NCBI GenBank assembly: GCA_035650255.1
Contig: DASRIA010000089.1
Span: 1 to 49,284 of the forward strand
DNA: 49,284 nt
Source of the DNA: DASRIA01 sp035650255
GTDB taxonomy: Bacteria > Actinomycetota > Thermoleophilia > Solirubrobacterales > JBBDJG01
Reading direction: 5' to 3'
In this document: positions 15,639 through 23,851 of the stretch, piece by piece
Layout: each line of letters opens with the position of its first letter
How positions within the stretch are numbered: position 1 is the first letter of the stretch
Translations under genes and position numbers: made by a program
Notes under the pieces: model-generated
Seen by the model: the letters and a program-made list of their open reading frames with translations, nothing else
Database searches by the model: none
Told to the model about the DNA's origin: nothing

Positions 15639-17300
15639 ATGGGAACTAACGACCTATTTTCAAAGGAGATCGGCTCGGCACTGAGGCTAGGGCTGCTGCG
15701 CGGATCCACGATGGGTGCGCTGCGCCTCGGCATCCATTCCCGCCGCCGCCAGCTCCGGCCGCTGCTGATCGACTTCCTCATGCTGCTGGTGGCCGGCGGC
15801 GCGACCGAGGCGATGTCGCACCTGCTGAACGAGCCGGCGATGCCGGTCAAGTGGGTGACCTTCTTCGGCGTCCTCGTCCTGGCGCTGTTCGGCATCCGCG
15901 GCATGTACAGCGACCGGCTGCGGTCCCACCTGCTCGACGAGATCCGCTCCATCGTGTCGACCACGGCCGTGGCCACGATGACGGTGATCTCGCTGCGCGT
16001 CGTGCTCGAGAACGACCCGTACACGGCGGCCCAGACCGCCCAGACCTTCATCCTTGCCGCCGTGGGCCTCTCGGTGGGCCGCACCGGGCTCTTCATCGCC
16101 CGCGCGCGCGCCATCTCCCGCGGTGTCGGCGGCCGCGCGACGCTGATCGTCGGCGCCGGCCGCGTCGGGCAGCTGGTCGCGAAGCGCATGATGGACCGCT
16201 CCGAGTTCGGGCTGCGCCCGGTCGGCTTCCTCGACAACGACCCGCTCGAGATCGAGGGAGCGGCCGTCGACCTGCCGGTCCTGGGCGCGAGCTGGGACCT
16301 CGAGCGCGTGCTCGAGGAGAACGAGGTCGAGCACGTCGTCTTCACCTTCTCCACGGCGCCCCACGCCGTGATGCTGAGCATGGTGCGCCGCTGCCGCGAG
16401 CTGGGCGTGTCCGCCTCGCTCGTCCCGCGCCTGTTCGAGGTATCCGTCGAGCGCGTGTCGGTCGAGCACCTGGGCGGCCTCCCGCTGCTCGAGATGCGCC
16501 CGATCGACCCCAAGGGCCTGCAGTTCCTCGTCAAGTACGCGATCGACCGGGTCGTGGCGGGGATCGCCGTGATCCTGATCTCGCCCATCCTGATCTCCAT
16601 CGCCGCCGCGGTCCTGATCACGTCCGGCCGCCCGATCTTCTTCCGTCAGCGCCGCATCGGGCTCGACGGCCAGGAGTTCGACATGCTCAAGTTCCGGACG
16701 ATGAAGGGCAGCCCCGAGGCGTCCGGCCACAACCACGGCCACTGGGTGTTCGAGACGCTCGACGCGGGCAACTCCCTGATCGCGGAGCCCAACGGCAACG
16801 GGAACGGGAACGGCAACGTGCTGGTCAACGGGAACGGCAACGGCAACGGGAACGGCCATCACGAGCACGAGCTGGTGACGGTCGGCGAGCCCGAGGCCGC
16901 TGTCTCCACCGCCACGCTCGAGGAGACCGCGGAGGAGACGGTCGACACCGCCGAGGAGGACCGCCGCACGCCGATCGGCCGGATCCTGCGCCGGTACTCG
17001 CTGGACGAGCTTCCGCAGCTCCTGAACGTGCTGCGCGGCGACATGTCGCTGATCGGCCCCCGGCCCGAGCTCGGCACCTTCGTGCGCCTCTTCGAAGAGG
17101 CCGTGCATCGCTATGGTGACCGTCACCGGGTCAAGTCGGGCATCACCGGCTGGGCCCAGGTCCACGGCCTGCGCGGCAACACCTCTCTTACCGACCGGGT
17201 CGAATGGGACAACTTCTACATCGAGAATTGGTCTCTATGGCTCGACATGAAGATCGCCGTCATGACCATCGGGTCGCTCCTGCGCTGGCGGGAGGACTGA
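15639..17300 (+). CDS. Polyprenyl-phosphate sugar phosphotransferase (initiating exopolysaccharide glycosyltransferase)
   Basis: It should transfer a sugar-1-phosphate to undecaprenyl phosphate, the first step of surface polysaccharide synthesis. The 553-residue product has N-terminal membrane helices (about 42-150), a CoA-binding-like Rossmann domain (IVGAGRVGQLVAKRMM near 170), another helix (about 305-330) and a C-terminal bacterial sugar transferase domain with FRQRRIGLDGQEFDMLKFRTM, DELPQLLNVLRGDMSLIGPRPE and KSGITGWAQVHGLRGNT. Between FRTM and DELPQ there is an insertion of about 90 residues with two Asn-Gly repeat tracts and an acidic stretch; the usual spacer is about 40. ATG 15639 is used; ATG 15711 is an alternative. 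It heads the plus-strand cluster. Confidence 0.93.
   Translation: MGTNDLFSKEIGSALRLGLLRGSTMGALRLGIHSRRRQLRPLLIDFLMLLVAGGATEAMSHLLNEPAMPVKWVTFFGVLVLALFGIRGMYSDRLRSHLLDEIRSIVSTTAVATMTVISLRVVLENDPYTAAQTAQTFILAAVGLSVGRTGLFIARARAISRGVGGRATLIVGAGRVGQLVAKRMMDRSEFGLRPVGFLDNDPLEIEGAAVDLPVLGASWDLERVLEENEVEHVVFTFSTAPHAVMLSMVRRCRELGVSASLVPRLFEVSVERVSVEHLGGLPLLEMRPIDPKGLQFLVKYAIDRVVAGIAVILISPILISIAAAVLITSGRPIFFRQRRIGLDGQEFDMLKFRTMKGSPEASGHNHGHWVFETLDAGNSLIAEPNGNGNGNGNVLVNGNGNGNGNGHHEHELVTVGEPEAAVSTATLEETAEETVDTAEEDRRTPIGRILRRYSLDELPQLLNVLRGDMSLIGPRPELGTFVRLFEEAVHRYGDRHRVKSGITGWAQVHGLRGNTSLTDRVEWDNFYIENWSLWLDMKIAVMTIGSLLRWRED
16791..16856 (+). repeat. In-frame hexanucleotide repeat encoding Asn-Gly tracts
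   Basis: Units of AACGGC/AACGGG are repeated in two tracts (16791-16817 and 16827-16856) separated by nine bases encoding Val-Leu-Val. They encode residues 385-406 of the sugar transferase. Because the unit is six bases, slippage changes length without shifting the frame. Confidence 0.95.
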
Positions 17301-17302
17301 CG

Positions 17303-17764
17303 GTGACGCCTCTCCGCGCCCTGGCCGCGTTGCTCGCGGTACTGCTCATCGTGCCGGCCACTGCGGCAGCGAAGTCGCCCGACGACTTCTCCGCCGCGGA
17401 CCAGTACGTGGAGACCATCCCCACGAGCGAAGGCCCGAACGCGACCAAGGAAGGCAAGGAGGGGCGCACGAAGCTCCCCGCCAAGGCCAAGGCCAAGCTC
17501 GACGCCGAGGGCGGCAAGGACGCGGCCGCGCTCGAGGAGGTCGCCACCTCCGGGCGCTTCGGCGCGCCTCAGGAAACGGCCGGCAGCGCCGATAAGAAGG
17601 GGACCCCGTCCCGCTCGACGACCGCCGTCCCGACGGCTTCCGTCAAGTCGGTGCGAGACAGTGGGGAGGACCTGCTCTGGCTCCTGTTCGCCTTGATCGC
17701 GATCACGGGCCTGATGGTCGGGGCAGTCGCCTATCAGCGCCACAAGAACAGCAAGTCCGGCTAG
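17303..17764 (+). CDS. Secreted/membrane-anchored hypothetical protein
   Basis: I do not recognise the family. GTG 17303 gives a 153-residue protein with a clear signal peptide (LAALLAVLLIVPATAAA, cleavage after about residue 21). A hydrophilic Lys/Glu/Ala-rich middle follows, then one C-terminal transmembrane helix (LLWLLFALIAITGLMVGAVA, about 122-142) with a short basic tail. The layout predicts an external domain tethered by its C-terminus. It starts 2 bases after the sugar transferase stop and precedes the polymerase gene, so a structural role in polysaccharide export is possible but unproven. No LPXTG sorting motif is visible. Confidence 0.75.
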   Translation: MTPLRALAALLAVLLIVPATAAAKSPDDFSAADQYVETIPTSEGPNATKEGKEGRTKLPAKAKAKLDAEGGKDAAALEEVATSGRFGAPQETAGSADKKGTPSRSTTAVPTASVKSVRDSGEDLLWLLFALIAITGLMVGAVAYQRHKNSKSG

Positions 17765-17864
17765 CCGGACACACGAGCGGTCCACGGAGGTAGAGGCCGG
17801 CCCGCGGCCCGCCCTCCCGCCCGCTCAGCCGCGCCGCACCGGCGACGCGGCGATCGCCGTTGCC

Positions 17865-19808
17865 GTGACGCTGCTGGTGGGCGCGGTGACGTTCCTGCTC
17901 GGCTTCAACGACGGCAGCTACCAGCTCACCGACCGCTCCGCGATCGGCATCGCCGCCTGGTGGGCCGTGGCGGTGGCCGTGGCCTTCAAGCTCTGGCCGG
18001 GAGCGCGGCTCCCGCGGGCGGCGATCGTCGCCGGCTCGGCACTGGCGGCGCTGGCCGTCCTGACCGTGCTGTCGACGGGCTGGGCGGTGTCCGACGAGAA
18101 GGCCTTCCTCGAGTTCACGCGCGTCCTGACCTATCTGGGCGTGTTCGCGGTCGTGGCGGTCGGCGTGCGCGCGCGTCACGCGGCGGCGGTCAGCGACGGG
18201 CTGGCGCTCGGCATCGTCGGGGTCGTGGGCGTCGCGCTTGCGAGCCGCTTCTGGTGGGGCGACATCGGGCCCGGCGCGCCACCTTCGTTCTTCCCCGTAC
18301 AGACCCGCCTCCACTACCCCGTCAACTACTGGAATGGGCTCGCGATCCTGGCCGGCATGGCGCTGCCGCTGCTGCTGCGCGCCGCTGTCGCCCAGCGCCC
18401 GCCGATCCTCCGTGCGCTCGCACTTGCGCCGGTGCCGGCGGTCGCGGCCACCATCTACCTGACCTCCTCGCGCGGGGGAGCGGCCGTGGCCGTGCTGGGA
18501 GTGCTCGTGTTCTGTGCGCTGACGTCGCGCCGCACCGGCGCCCTGGTCGCGACCGCGATCGCGTCCGCCGGCGCGATCGGCGCGGTCGAGGTGCTGCTGG
18601 CGCGCGACGCGCTCGTGAACGGGCCGCTCTCGGCGCCCGCGGTGGCGGGCGAGGGGGAGAGCGCGGCGACGCTGATCGCGCTGCTCTGCGCGGGCTGTGT
18701 GGCCCTCTACTGGGCCTGGTGCCGGTTCGCGGACTGGGACGTGCGCCTGTCGCGCGTGGCGCAGGCCGGGCTGGTGGCCGCGCTGGCGCTGGTCGCGATC
18801 GGCGGCGCGGCCGCGTTCGACCCGGCCGGCAAGTTCGAGGACTTCAAGCGGCCTCCGGGGGAGACGAAGTACGCGGAGGGAGACTTCACGCGCTCGCACC
18901 TGCTGAGCTCGACCAGCACCGGCCGCTGGCAGCTGTGGGCCGCGGCGGGCGATCAATGGCAGGAGCAGCCGGTCTTCGGCCAGGGCGCCGGGTCCTACCA
19001 GTCATGGTGGACCGAGCACGCCGACTTCCCGCTCTTCGTGCGCGACGCGCACAACCTGTGGCTCGAGATGCTCGGCGAGCTTGGCATCGCCGGCTTCGCC
19101 CTGATCGTGCTGGTGTTCGGCGCCGGCTTCGTGGCGGCGATCGCACGGCTGCGCCGGGCCGGTCCCGGCCGGCCGCTGGTGGCGGCGCTGGCGGGCGTGC
19201 TCGCGGCGTTCGCCCTGGGCGCTGCGATCGACTGGATGTGGGAGCTGACGATCGTCGGGCTCGTGGCGGTCGTGGCGCTCGCGATGCTGGCGGGCCTCGC
19301 GACGCTCCCGCCCGGCGGCGAGCCGCGGTCGCGGCCTCGCCGTGAGCCCCCTGCACCAGGCACGCGCGCGGACATCCGCGTGCGCGCGCTGCGCACGGCC
19401 ACCGTGGCGCTGGCGCTCGCTGCGGTCATGTGCGTGACAGTGCCGATGCTCGGCCAGGAGCGGCTCGAGCAGAGCCAGGCGGCGGCCGAGGCCGGCGACC
19501 TCGCCAAGGCGCGCGACTCGGCCGACGACGCGCGCTCGGTCCAGCCGTGGGCCTCCACGCCGTACGTGCAGCTCGCGCTGGTCGAGGAGCAGGCGGGGAA
19601 CCTCACACGGGCCCGCCGCCACATCGGGGACGCCCTGGAGCGCGACAGCCGGGACTGGAGCACGTGGCTGGTGGCGGCGCGCATCCAGACCAAGGCCGGT
19701 GCCGTGCGTCAAGGGCGCCGCAGCCTGCGCCGCGCGGAAGCGCTCAACCCGACCTCTCAGCTGTTCGAGGACCTGCGCGACGAAACTCGCGGCAGCAAGT
19801 CTGGTTAG
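17865..19808 (+). CDS. O-antigen ligase/polymerase-like membrane protein with C-terminal TPR region
   Basis: This is a Wzy/WaaL-type integral membrane enzyme that should polymerise or ligate lipid-linked glycan units outside the membrane. The 647-residue product has 10-12 helices and the family motif in FVRDAHNLWLEMLGELGIAGFAL (split; about residues 387-410). Residues 535-640 form soluble helical repeats resembling TPRs (AAAEAGDLAKARDSADDARS; AGNLTRARRHIGDALERDS). GTG 17865 is the first possible start, but it trims the first helix and lacks a ribosome site. A strong GGAGGT lies 73 bases upstream with no start codon near it, so the true N-terminus is uncertain. Confidence 0.87.
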   Translation: MTLLVGAVTFLLGFNDGSYQLTDRSAIGIAAWWAVAVAVAFKLWPGARLPRAAIVAGSALAALAVLTVLSTGWAVSDEKAFLEFTRVLTYLGVFAVVAVGVRARHAAAVSDGLALGIVGVVGVALASRFWWGDIGPGAPPSFFPVQTRLHYPVNYWNGLAILAGMALPLLLRAAVAQRPPILRALALAPVPAVAATIYLTSSRGGAAVAVLGVLVFCALTSRRTGALVATAIASAGAIGAVEVLLARDALVNGPLSAPAVAGEGESAATLIALLCAGCVALYWAWCRFADWDVRLSRVAQAGLVAALALVAIGGAAAFDPAGKFEDFKRPPGETKYAEGDFTRSHLLSSTSTGRWQLWAAAGDQWQEQPVFGQGAGSYQSWWTEHADFPLFVRDAHNLWLEMLGELGIAGFALIVLVFGAGFVAAIARLRRAGPGRPLVAALAGVLAAFALGAAIDWMWELTIVGLVAVVALAMLAGLATLPPGGEPRSRPRREPPAPGTRADIRVRALRTATVALALAAVMCVTVPMLGQERLEQSQAAAEAGDLAKARDSADDARSVQPWASTPYVQLALVEEQAGNLTRARRHIGDALERDSRDWSTWLVAARIQTKAGAVRQGRRSLRRAEALNPTSQLFEDLRDETRGSKSG

Positions 19809-19817
19809 AGAGAACAG

Positions 19818-21257
19818 GTGGAACGCAGGATGCTGACCCTCCTCCGGCGCGCCACGCTGCTTGCCGCAGCGGTGGCCGTGCTTGCCCTGCCCGCCTCCGC
19901 GTCCGGGGCCCGCGGGCTCGTCACCGGGGTCCAGGACTTCGACCTCACGCAGACGCACTTCGACCGCGTGAAGGCATCGGGCTCCGGGGTGGTGAAGATC
20001 AGCGTCGTCTGGAAGGACATCGCGCCGGCCGCGCCGCCGGTGACGTTCAACCCCTCCGATCCGCTGGACCCGAACTACAGGTGGGAGCCGTTCGACACCT
20101 ACGTGCGCCAGGCGGTCGCCACGGGGCTCGACCCGCTGATCACGGTCGAGCAGGCGCCGAGGTTCGCGGAGCGCGACACACGCGGCTCGTCCGGGACCGG
20201 CAATCCCGACCCCCTCCAGTTCGGCCTGTTCGCCGAAGCTGTCGCGCGACGGTACAGCGGGGCGGTGGCCGGCCTGCCGCGCGTGCGCATGTTCGAGGCG
20301 TGGAACGAGCCGAACGCGAGCTTCTTCCTGTTCCCGCAGCGCAACGCCGACGGCAGCAACTACTCGCCCGGCCTCTACCGCGAGCTGGTGAACCGCTTTG
20401 CCACCGGCGTCCATCGCGTGCATGCCGACAACACCGTCGTCGCGGGGGCGCTCTTCCCGTTCACGCTGAACCGCGCGGCCTCCCTCACGATCGGGCCCTA
20501 CCGATTCATGCGCGAGCTGCTGTGCCTGTCGGCGAAGCTGAAGGTGATCCCCGGCTGCGGGCCGCAGGTCCAGTTCGACGCGTGGAGCCACCACCCGTAC
20601 ACGTCGGGTGACGCGACTCACAAGGCAGGCCATCGCGACAGCGTCTCGCTGGGGGACCTGCCGCGGATGCAGAAGCTCCTGCGGACCGCCGTGCGCCAGA
20701 AGCGGATCGTCTCGCGTGGCTCGGTGAAGTTCTGGGTGACGGAGATGGGCTGGGACACGGCGCCCGCCGACCCGAAGGGAGTCCCGCTCGGGCTGCACGC
20801 GCGCTGGGTCTCCGAGGCCCTGTATCGCTCGTGGAGCGCGGGCGTCAGCCTGTTCGTCTGGTACCGGCTGCGCGACGGGCCCTCCACGGGACCGGTGCAG
20901 TCGGGCCTGTGGCTGCGCTGCGACGCCGGCATCGCATGCGACCAGCCCAAGCGGGCGTCGCTGCAGGCATACCGCTTCCCGTTCGTCGCGTTTCGCTCCG
21001 GTAAGCGCGTGCGCGTCTGGGGCCGGACCCCGGGCGGCGTGCGCAAGGCCGTCGTGATCGAGCGCTCCGGCAAGGGCGGCTACAAGCGCCTGAAGCGGCT
21101 GCGCTCGGACTCACAGGGGATCTTCAAGGGGATCTTCAGCGGCCCGCGCAACGGTCACCTGCGCGCCCGGATCGGCTCGCAGGGGGAGGTGTCGGTGCCG
21201 TTCTCGCTCAAGCGGCCGCCCGACCGGCCGGTGAACCCCTTCGGTTCCACCGGTTAG
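19818..21257 (+). CDS. Secreted glycoside hydrolase-like protein (clan GH-A type)
   Basis: The product is 479 residues with a signal peptide (about residues 1-29, ending PASASG). The core looks like a TIM-barrel glycosidase: FEAWNEPN with E164 as candidate acid/base, and KFWVTEMGWDT with E309 as candidate nucleophile, which is the usual NEP...E pair of clan GH-A (GH5/GH39-like). A C-terminal beta-rich segment (about 385-475) follows. It may trim or remodel the polysaccharide made by the neighbours. GTG 19818 and ATG 19830 are both possible; the latter has AGGTGG eight bases upstream. Confidence 0.8.
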   Translation: MERRMLTLLRRATLLAAAVAVLALPASASGARGLVTGVQDFDLTQTHFDRVKASGSGVVKISVVWKDIAPAAPPVTFNPSDPLDPNYRWEPFDTYVRQAVATGLDPLITVEQAPRFAERDTRGSSGTGNPDPLQFGLFAEAVARRYSGAVAGLPRVRMFEAWNEPNASFFLFPQRNADGSNYSPGLYRELVNRFATGVHRVHADNTVVAGALFPFTLNRAASLTIGPYRFMRELLCLSAKLKVIPGCGPQVQFDAWSHHPYTSGDATHKAGHRDSVSLGDLPRMQKLLRTAVRQKRIVSRGSVKFWVTEMGWDTAPADPKGVPLGLHARWVSEALYRSWSAGVSLFVWYRLRDGPSTGPVQSGLWLRCDAGIACDQPKRASLQAYRFPFVAFRSGKRVRVWGRTPGGVRKAVVIERSGKGGYKRLKRLRSDSQGIFKGIFSGPRNGHLRARIGSQGEVSVPFSLKRPPDRPVNPFGSTG

Positions 21258-21273
21258 TGCCGATACTTTCCCC

Positions 21274-22317
21274 GTGACTTCCGAGCAGCAGCAGTCTTCC
21301 AACGGGCGCGTCGACGTGAGTGTCCTGATCCCCGTCCTGAACGAGGAGCGCCACATCCGCGAGAGCGTCGAGGCCATGCTCTCGCAGAGCTTCGACGGCG
21401 AGATCGAGTTCCTGTTCATGGACGGCGCCTCCGAGGACCGCACCAAGGCGATCCTCCAGGAGATGTCGGCGCAGGACCACCGCATAAGGGTGCTCGACAA
21501 CCCGCAGCGGCGAACGACTTTCGGGCTCAACATCGGGCTCGAGAACGCGCGCGGCGACTACGTCGTGCGGATGGACGCCCACACCCATTACCCGGCCGAG
21601 TACGTCGCGAAGGGCGTGGAGCGGCTGGCGCGCGAGGACGGCGTGGAATGGGTCACCGGCCCGCAGATCCCGAACGGCACGGGCAAGTGGTCGCGGCGCG
21701 TGGCGATCGCGCTGCGATCCTGGTTCGGCGCCGGCGGCTCCAGCAAGTGGGAGGCCGAGGAGGAGAAGGACATCGACACCGGCGTGTTCACCGGGGTGTG
21801 GCGGCGCTCGACGCTCGAGGAGTACGGCGGCTGGGACGACGGCTGGCCCGTGAACCAGGACTCGGAGCTGGCGGCGCGGTTCTTCGAGCGCGGCAGCCGG
21901 ATCGTCTGCATGCCCGAGCTGGGCGCTCTCTACACGCCGCGGGACTCGCTCAAGACGCTCTGGAAGCAGTACTGGCGCTACGGCTTCTACCGCGCCAAGA
22001 CCAGCCGCTACCACCCCACGAGCATGCGCCGGTCGGCGGTCTTCCCGCCGGCGCTCGTGCTGGCGATCCTGGCCGCCGTGCTGGCGCCGCGACCCCTCCG
22101 CACCGCCGCGCGCGCGGCGGTGCTGACGTGGGCCGTCGCCGTGATCGCCGCCTCCGCTCCCACCGCGCGCAAGGACGGCCTCGAGGAGGGTGCGGGACTG
22201 GCCGCGGTGTTTGCGACCATGCATCTGTCTTGGGGAGCCGGGTTCTTGCGTGGATGCACGTCGTTCGGGCCGCCGCTGGCGGCGCTGGCGCGCATCGCCG
22301 GCCTGCGCCGCGGCTAG
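21274..22317 (+). CDS. Glycosyltransferase family 2
   Basis: The 347-residue product has the GT2 (GT-A fold) N-terminus VDVSVLIPVLNEERHIRESVEAML, the aspartates in FMDGASEDRTKAIL and VVRMDAHTHYP (metal/nucleotide-sugar site), and the acceptor region GGWDDGWPVNQDSELAARF. C-terminal hydrophobic helices (about 250-325) suggest membrane association, as in ExoA-type exopolysaccharide transferases. GTG 21274 is 16 bases after the previous stop and the next gene follows at 7 bases, so these form an operon. Confidence 0.92.
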   Translation: MTSEQQQSSNGRVDVSVLIPVLNEERHIRESVEAMLSQSFDGEIEFLFMDGASEDRTKAILQEMSAQDHRIRVLDNPQRRTTFGLNIGLENARGDYVVRMDAHTHYPAEYVAKGVERLAREDGVEWVTGPQIPNGTGKWSRRVAIALRSWFGAGGSSKWEAEEEKDIDTGVFTGVWRRSTLEEYGGWDDGWPVNQDSELAARFFERGSRIVCMPELGALYTPRDSLKTLWKQYWRYGFYRAKTSRYHPTSMRRSAVFPPALVLAILAAVLAPRPLRTAARAAVLTWAVAVIAASAPTARKDGLEEGAGLAAVFATMHLSWGAGFLRGCTSFGPPLAALARIAGLRRG

Positions 22318-22324
22318 AGGCTGC

Positions 22325-23470
22325 ATGCGCGTAGGCGTCTACACCGACTACAGCTACTCGCACGACGGCGAGGCCTACTACTCCGAGCGCGCGTTCTTCA
22401 CGTTCATCACGCGCCTGGCGGGAATGGTCGACAAGCTGGTCCTGTTCGGGCGGCTCAACCCGGGCGGGGGGCGCTCCCACTACCGCGTGCCGGACGAGAT
22501 CGACTTCGTGCCGCTGCCCTTCTACGAGAGCCAGGCCGACGCCCGCGCGGCCGTGCAGGCGATGGCGCGCTCGCTGCGCGCGTTCTGGCGCAACCTCGAC
22601 GAGGTCGACGTCGTCTGGCTGCTCGGCCCGCACCCGCTCGCGATCGTGTTCGCGGCGCTGGCCGCGATGCGCCGCAAGCGGGTCGTGCTGGGCGTGCGCC
22701 AGGACATGCCGGTCTACACGCGCAGCCGGCATCCCGGCAAGCGCTGGATGATGGGCGCCGCCTACATCCTCGAGTACGCGTTCCGGCTGATGTCGCGCGT
22801 GTTTCCCGTGGTCGTCGTGGGCCCGCAGCTCGCGGCCAACTACCGCGGCGCCCGCCGCCTGCTGACGCTGTCGGTGTCGCTGGTGGCCGAGGACCAGATC
22901 GTGGACCCCCGGGACGCCGCGCAACGCGTCTGGAACGGCGGTGAGCTGCGCGTGCTGACCGTCAGCCGGCTGGAGACGGAGAAGAACCCGCTGCTGCTGG
23001 CCGACGTGCTGGCGCAGCTGCGCCAGCACGACACGCGCTTCCGGCTGCTCGTCTGCGGCGAGGGCCCGATGGAGGGCGACCTGCGCCGGCGGCTGGAGGA
23101 GCTGGGCGTGGCGGACCACGCGGACCTGCTCGGCTACGTGCCGATCACCGACGGCCTGCTCGACGTGTACCGCTCGAGCCACGCGTTCCTGCACGTGTCG
23201 TGGACCGAGGGGCTGCCGCAGACGCTGTTCGAGGCGTTCGCGGCGGGGCTGCCGGTCGTGGCGACCGCCGTGGGCGGCGTGCCGGACGCGGTGGGGCAGT
23301 CCGCGCTGCTGGTCGAGCCGGGCGACCCGGTGGCGCCGGCCGAGCAGCTGCGGCGCCTCGCGGACGACCCCGGCCTGCGCGGCCACCTGATCGAGTCAGG
23401 CGTGGAGCGGGTCCGCTCCCACACGCTGGAGGCCGAGAGCCGCCGCGTGGTCGAGTTCCTGGGCAGCTAG
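22325..23470 (+). CDS. Glycosyltransferase family 4 (GT-B fold)
   Basis: The 381-residue retaining glycosyltransferase starts at ATG 22325 (MRVGVYTDYSYSHDGEAYYS). The C-terminal domain has VLTVSRLETEKNPLLLADVL, LLVCGEGPMEGDLRRRLEEL and the donor-site motif SWTEGLPQTLFEAFAAGLPV with the E-x7-E pattern, then VGGVPDAV. It should add a sugar to the lipid-linked repeat unit on the cytoplasmic side. It is the last gene of the plus-strand run starting at 15639. Confidence 0.92.
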   Translation: MRVGVYTDYSYSHDGEAYYSERAFFTFITRLAGMVDKLVLFGRLNPGGGRSHYRVPDEIDFVPLPFYESQADARAAVQAMARSLRAFWRNLDEVDVVWLLGPHPLAIVFAALAAMRRKRVVLGVRQDMPVYTRSRHPGKRWMMGAAYILEYAFRLMSRVFPVVVVGPQLAANYRGARRLLTLSVSLVAEDQIVDPRDAAQRVWNGGELRVLTVSRLETEKNPLLLADVLAQLRQHDTRFRLLVCGEGPMEGDLRRRLEELGVADHADLLGYVPITDGLLDVYRSSHAFLHVSWTEGLPQTLFEAFAAGLPVVATAVGGVPDAVGQSALLVEPGDPVAPAEQLRRLADDPGLRGHLIESGVERVRSHTLEAESRRVVEFLGS

Positions 23471-23542
23471 TAGGGATTAGCGAACGGCGGTAGGCCACAT
23501 GGCACGTGGTGCTGCAGCAATCGGCGGGGAAGCCGACACGGT

Positions 23543-23791
23543 CTATGGAAACTTCCCTGCGACCCGCCAGCGCAGCAAGCCCCAAATGATGCCGCCCAAG
23601 AGTGCGAAGACGACCACGACCAGCCAGTCGCCGCCGCCGAAGTAAAAGTCACCGAGCAGGGAGCAGTCCCCTTCGTTCGTGCATTCCTCTCCGCCCTCCA
23701 AGATGTAGACCGGGGTCACAGAGAGAAGCCACAGGACAGCGCCTATCACGAGCGACATCACGATGAAGGTGATGATCCTGAGGATGACCAC
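23543..23791 (-). CDS. Small two-helix membrane protein
   Basis: I do not recognise it. GTG 23791 gives 82 residues with two hydrophobic helices (about 5-30 and 55-76). A short loop between them holds two cysteines (GEECTNEGDCSLLG), which may form a disulfide outside the cell, and the tail is basic (LLRWRVAGKFP). It lies alone between two converging glycosyltransferase genes, and its base composition is visibly less GC-rich than theirs, which may indicate recent acquisition. Confidence 0.6.
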   Translation of the reverse strand: MVILRIITFIVMSLVIGAVLWLLSVTPVYILEGGEECTNEGDCSLLGDFYFGGGDWLVVVVFALLGGIIWGLLRWRVAGKFP

Positions 23792-23828
23792 GACGGTTTC
23801 GGTAGCCCCGGGGCGAACGATGTTGTTT

Positions 23829-23849
23829 CGCTCACACCTGTCGTGAGCG
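23829..23849 (-). terminator. Hairpin after the minus-strand glycosyltransferase
   Basis: CGCTCAC (23829-23835) and GTGAGCG (23843-23849) form a perfect 7-bp stem with a 7-base loop, two bases beyond the stop of the gene ending at 23852. On the minus strand it is followed by AAACAAC rather than a T-run. Confidence 0.4.
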
Positions 23850-23851
23850 GA

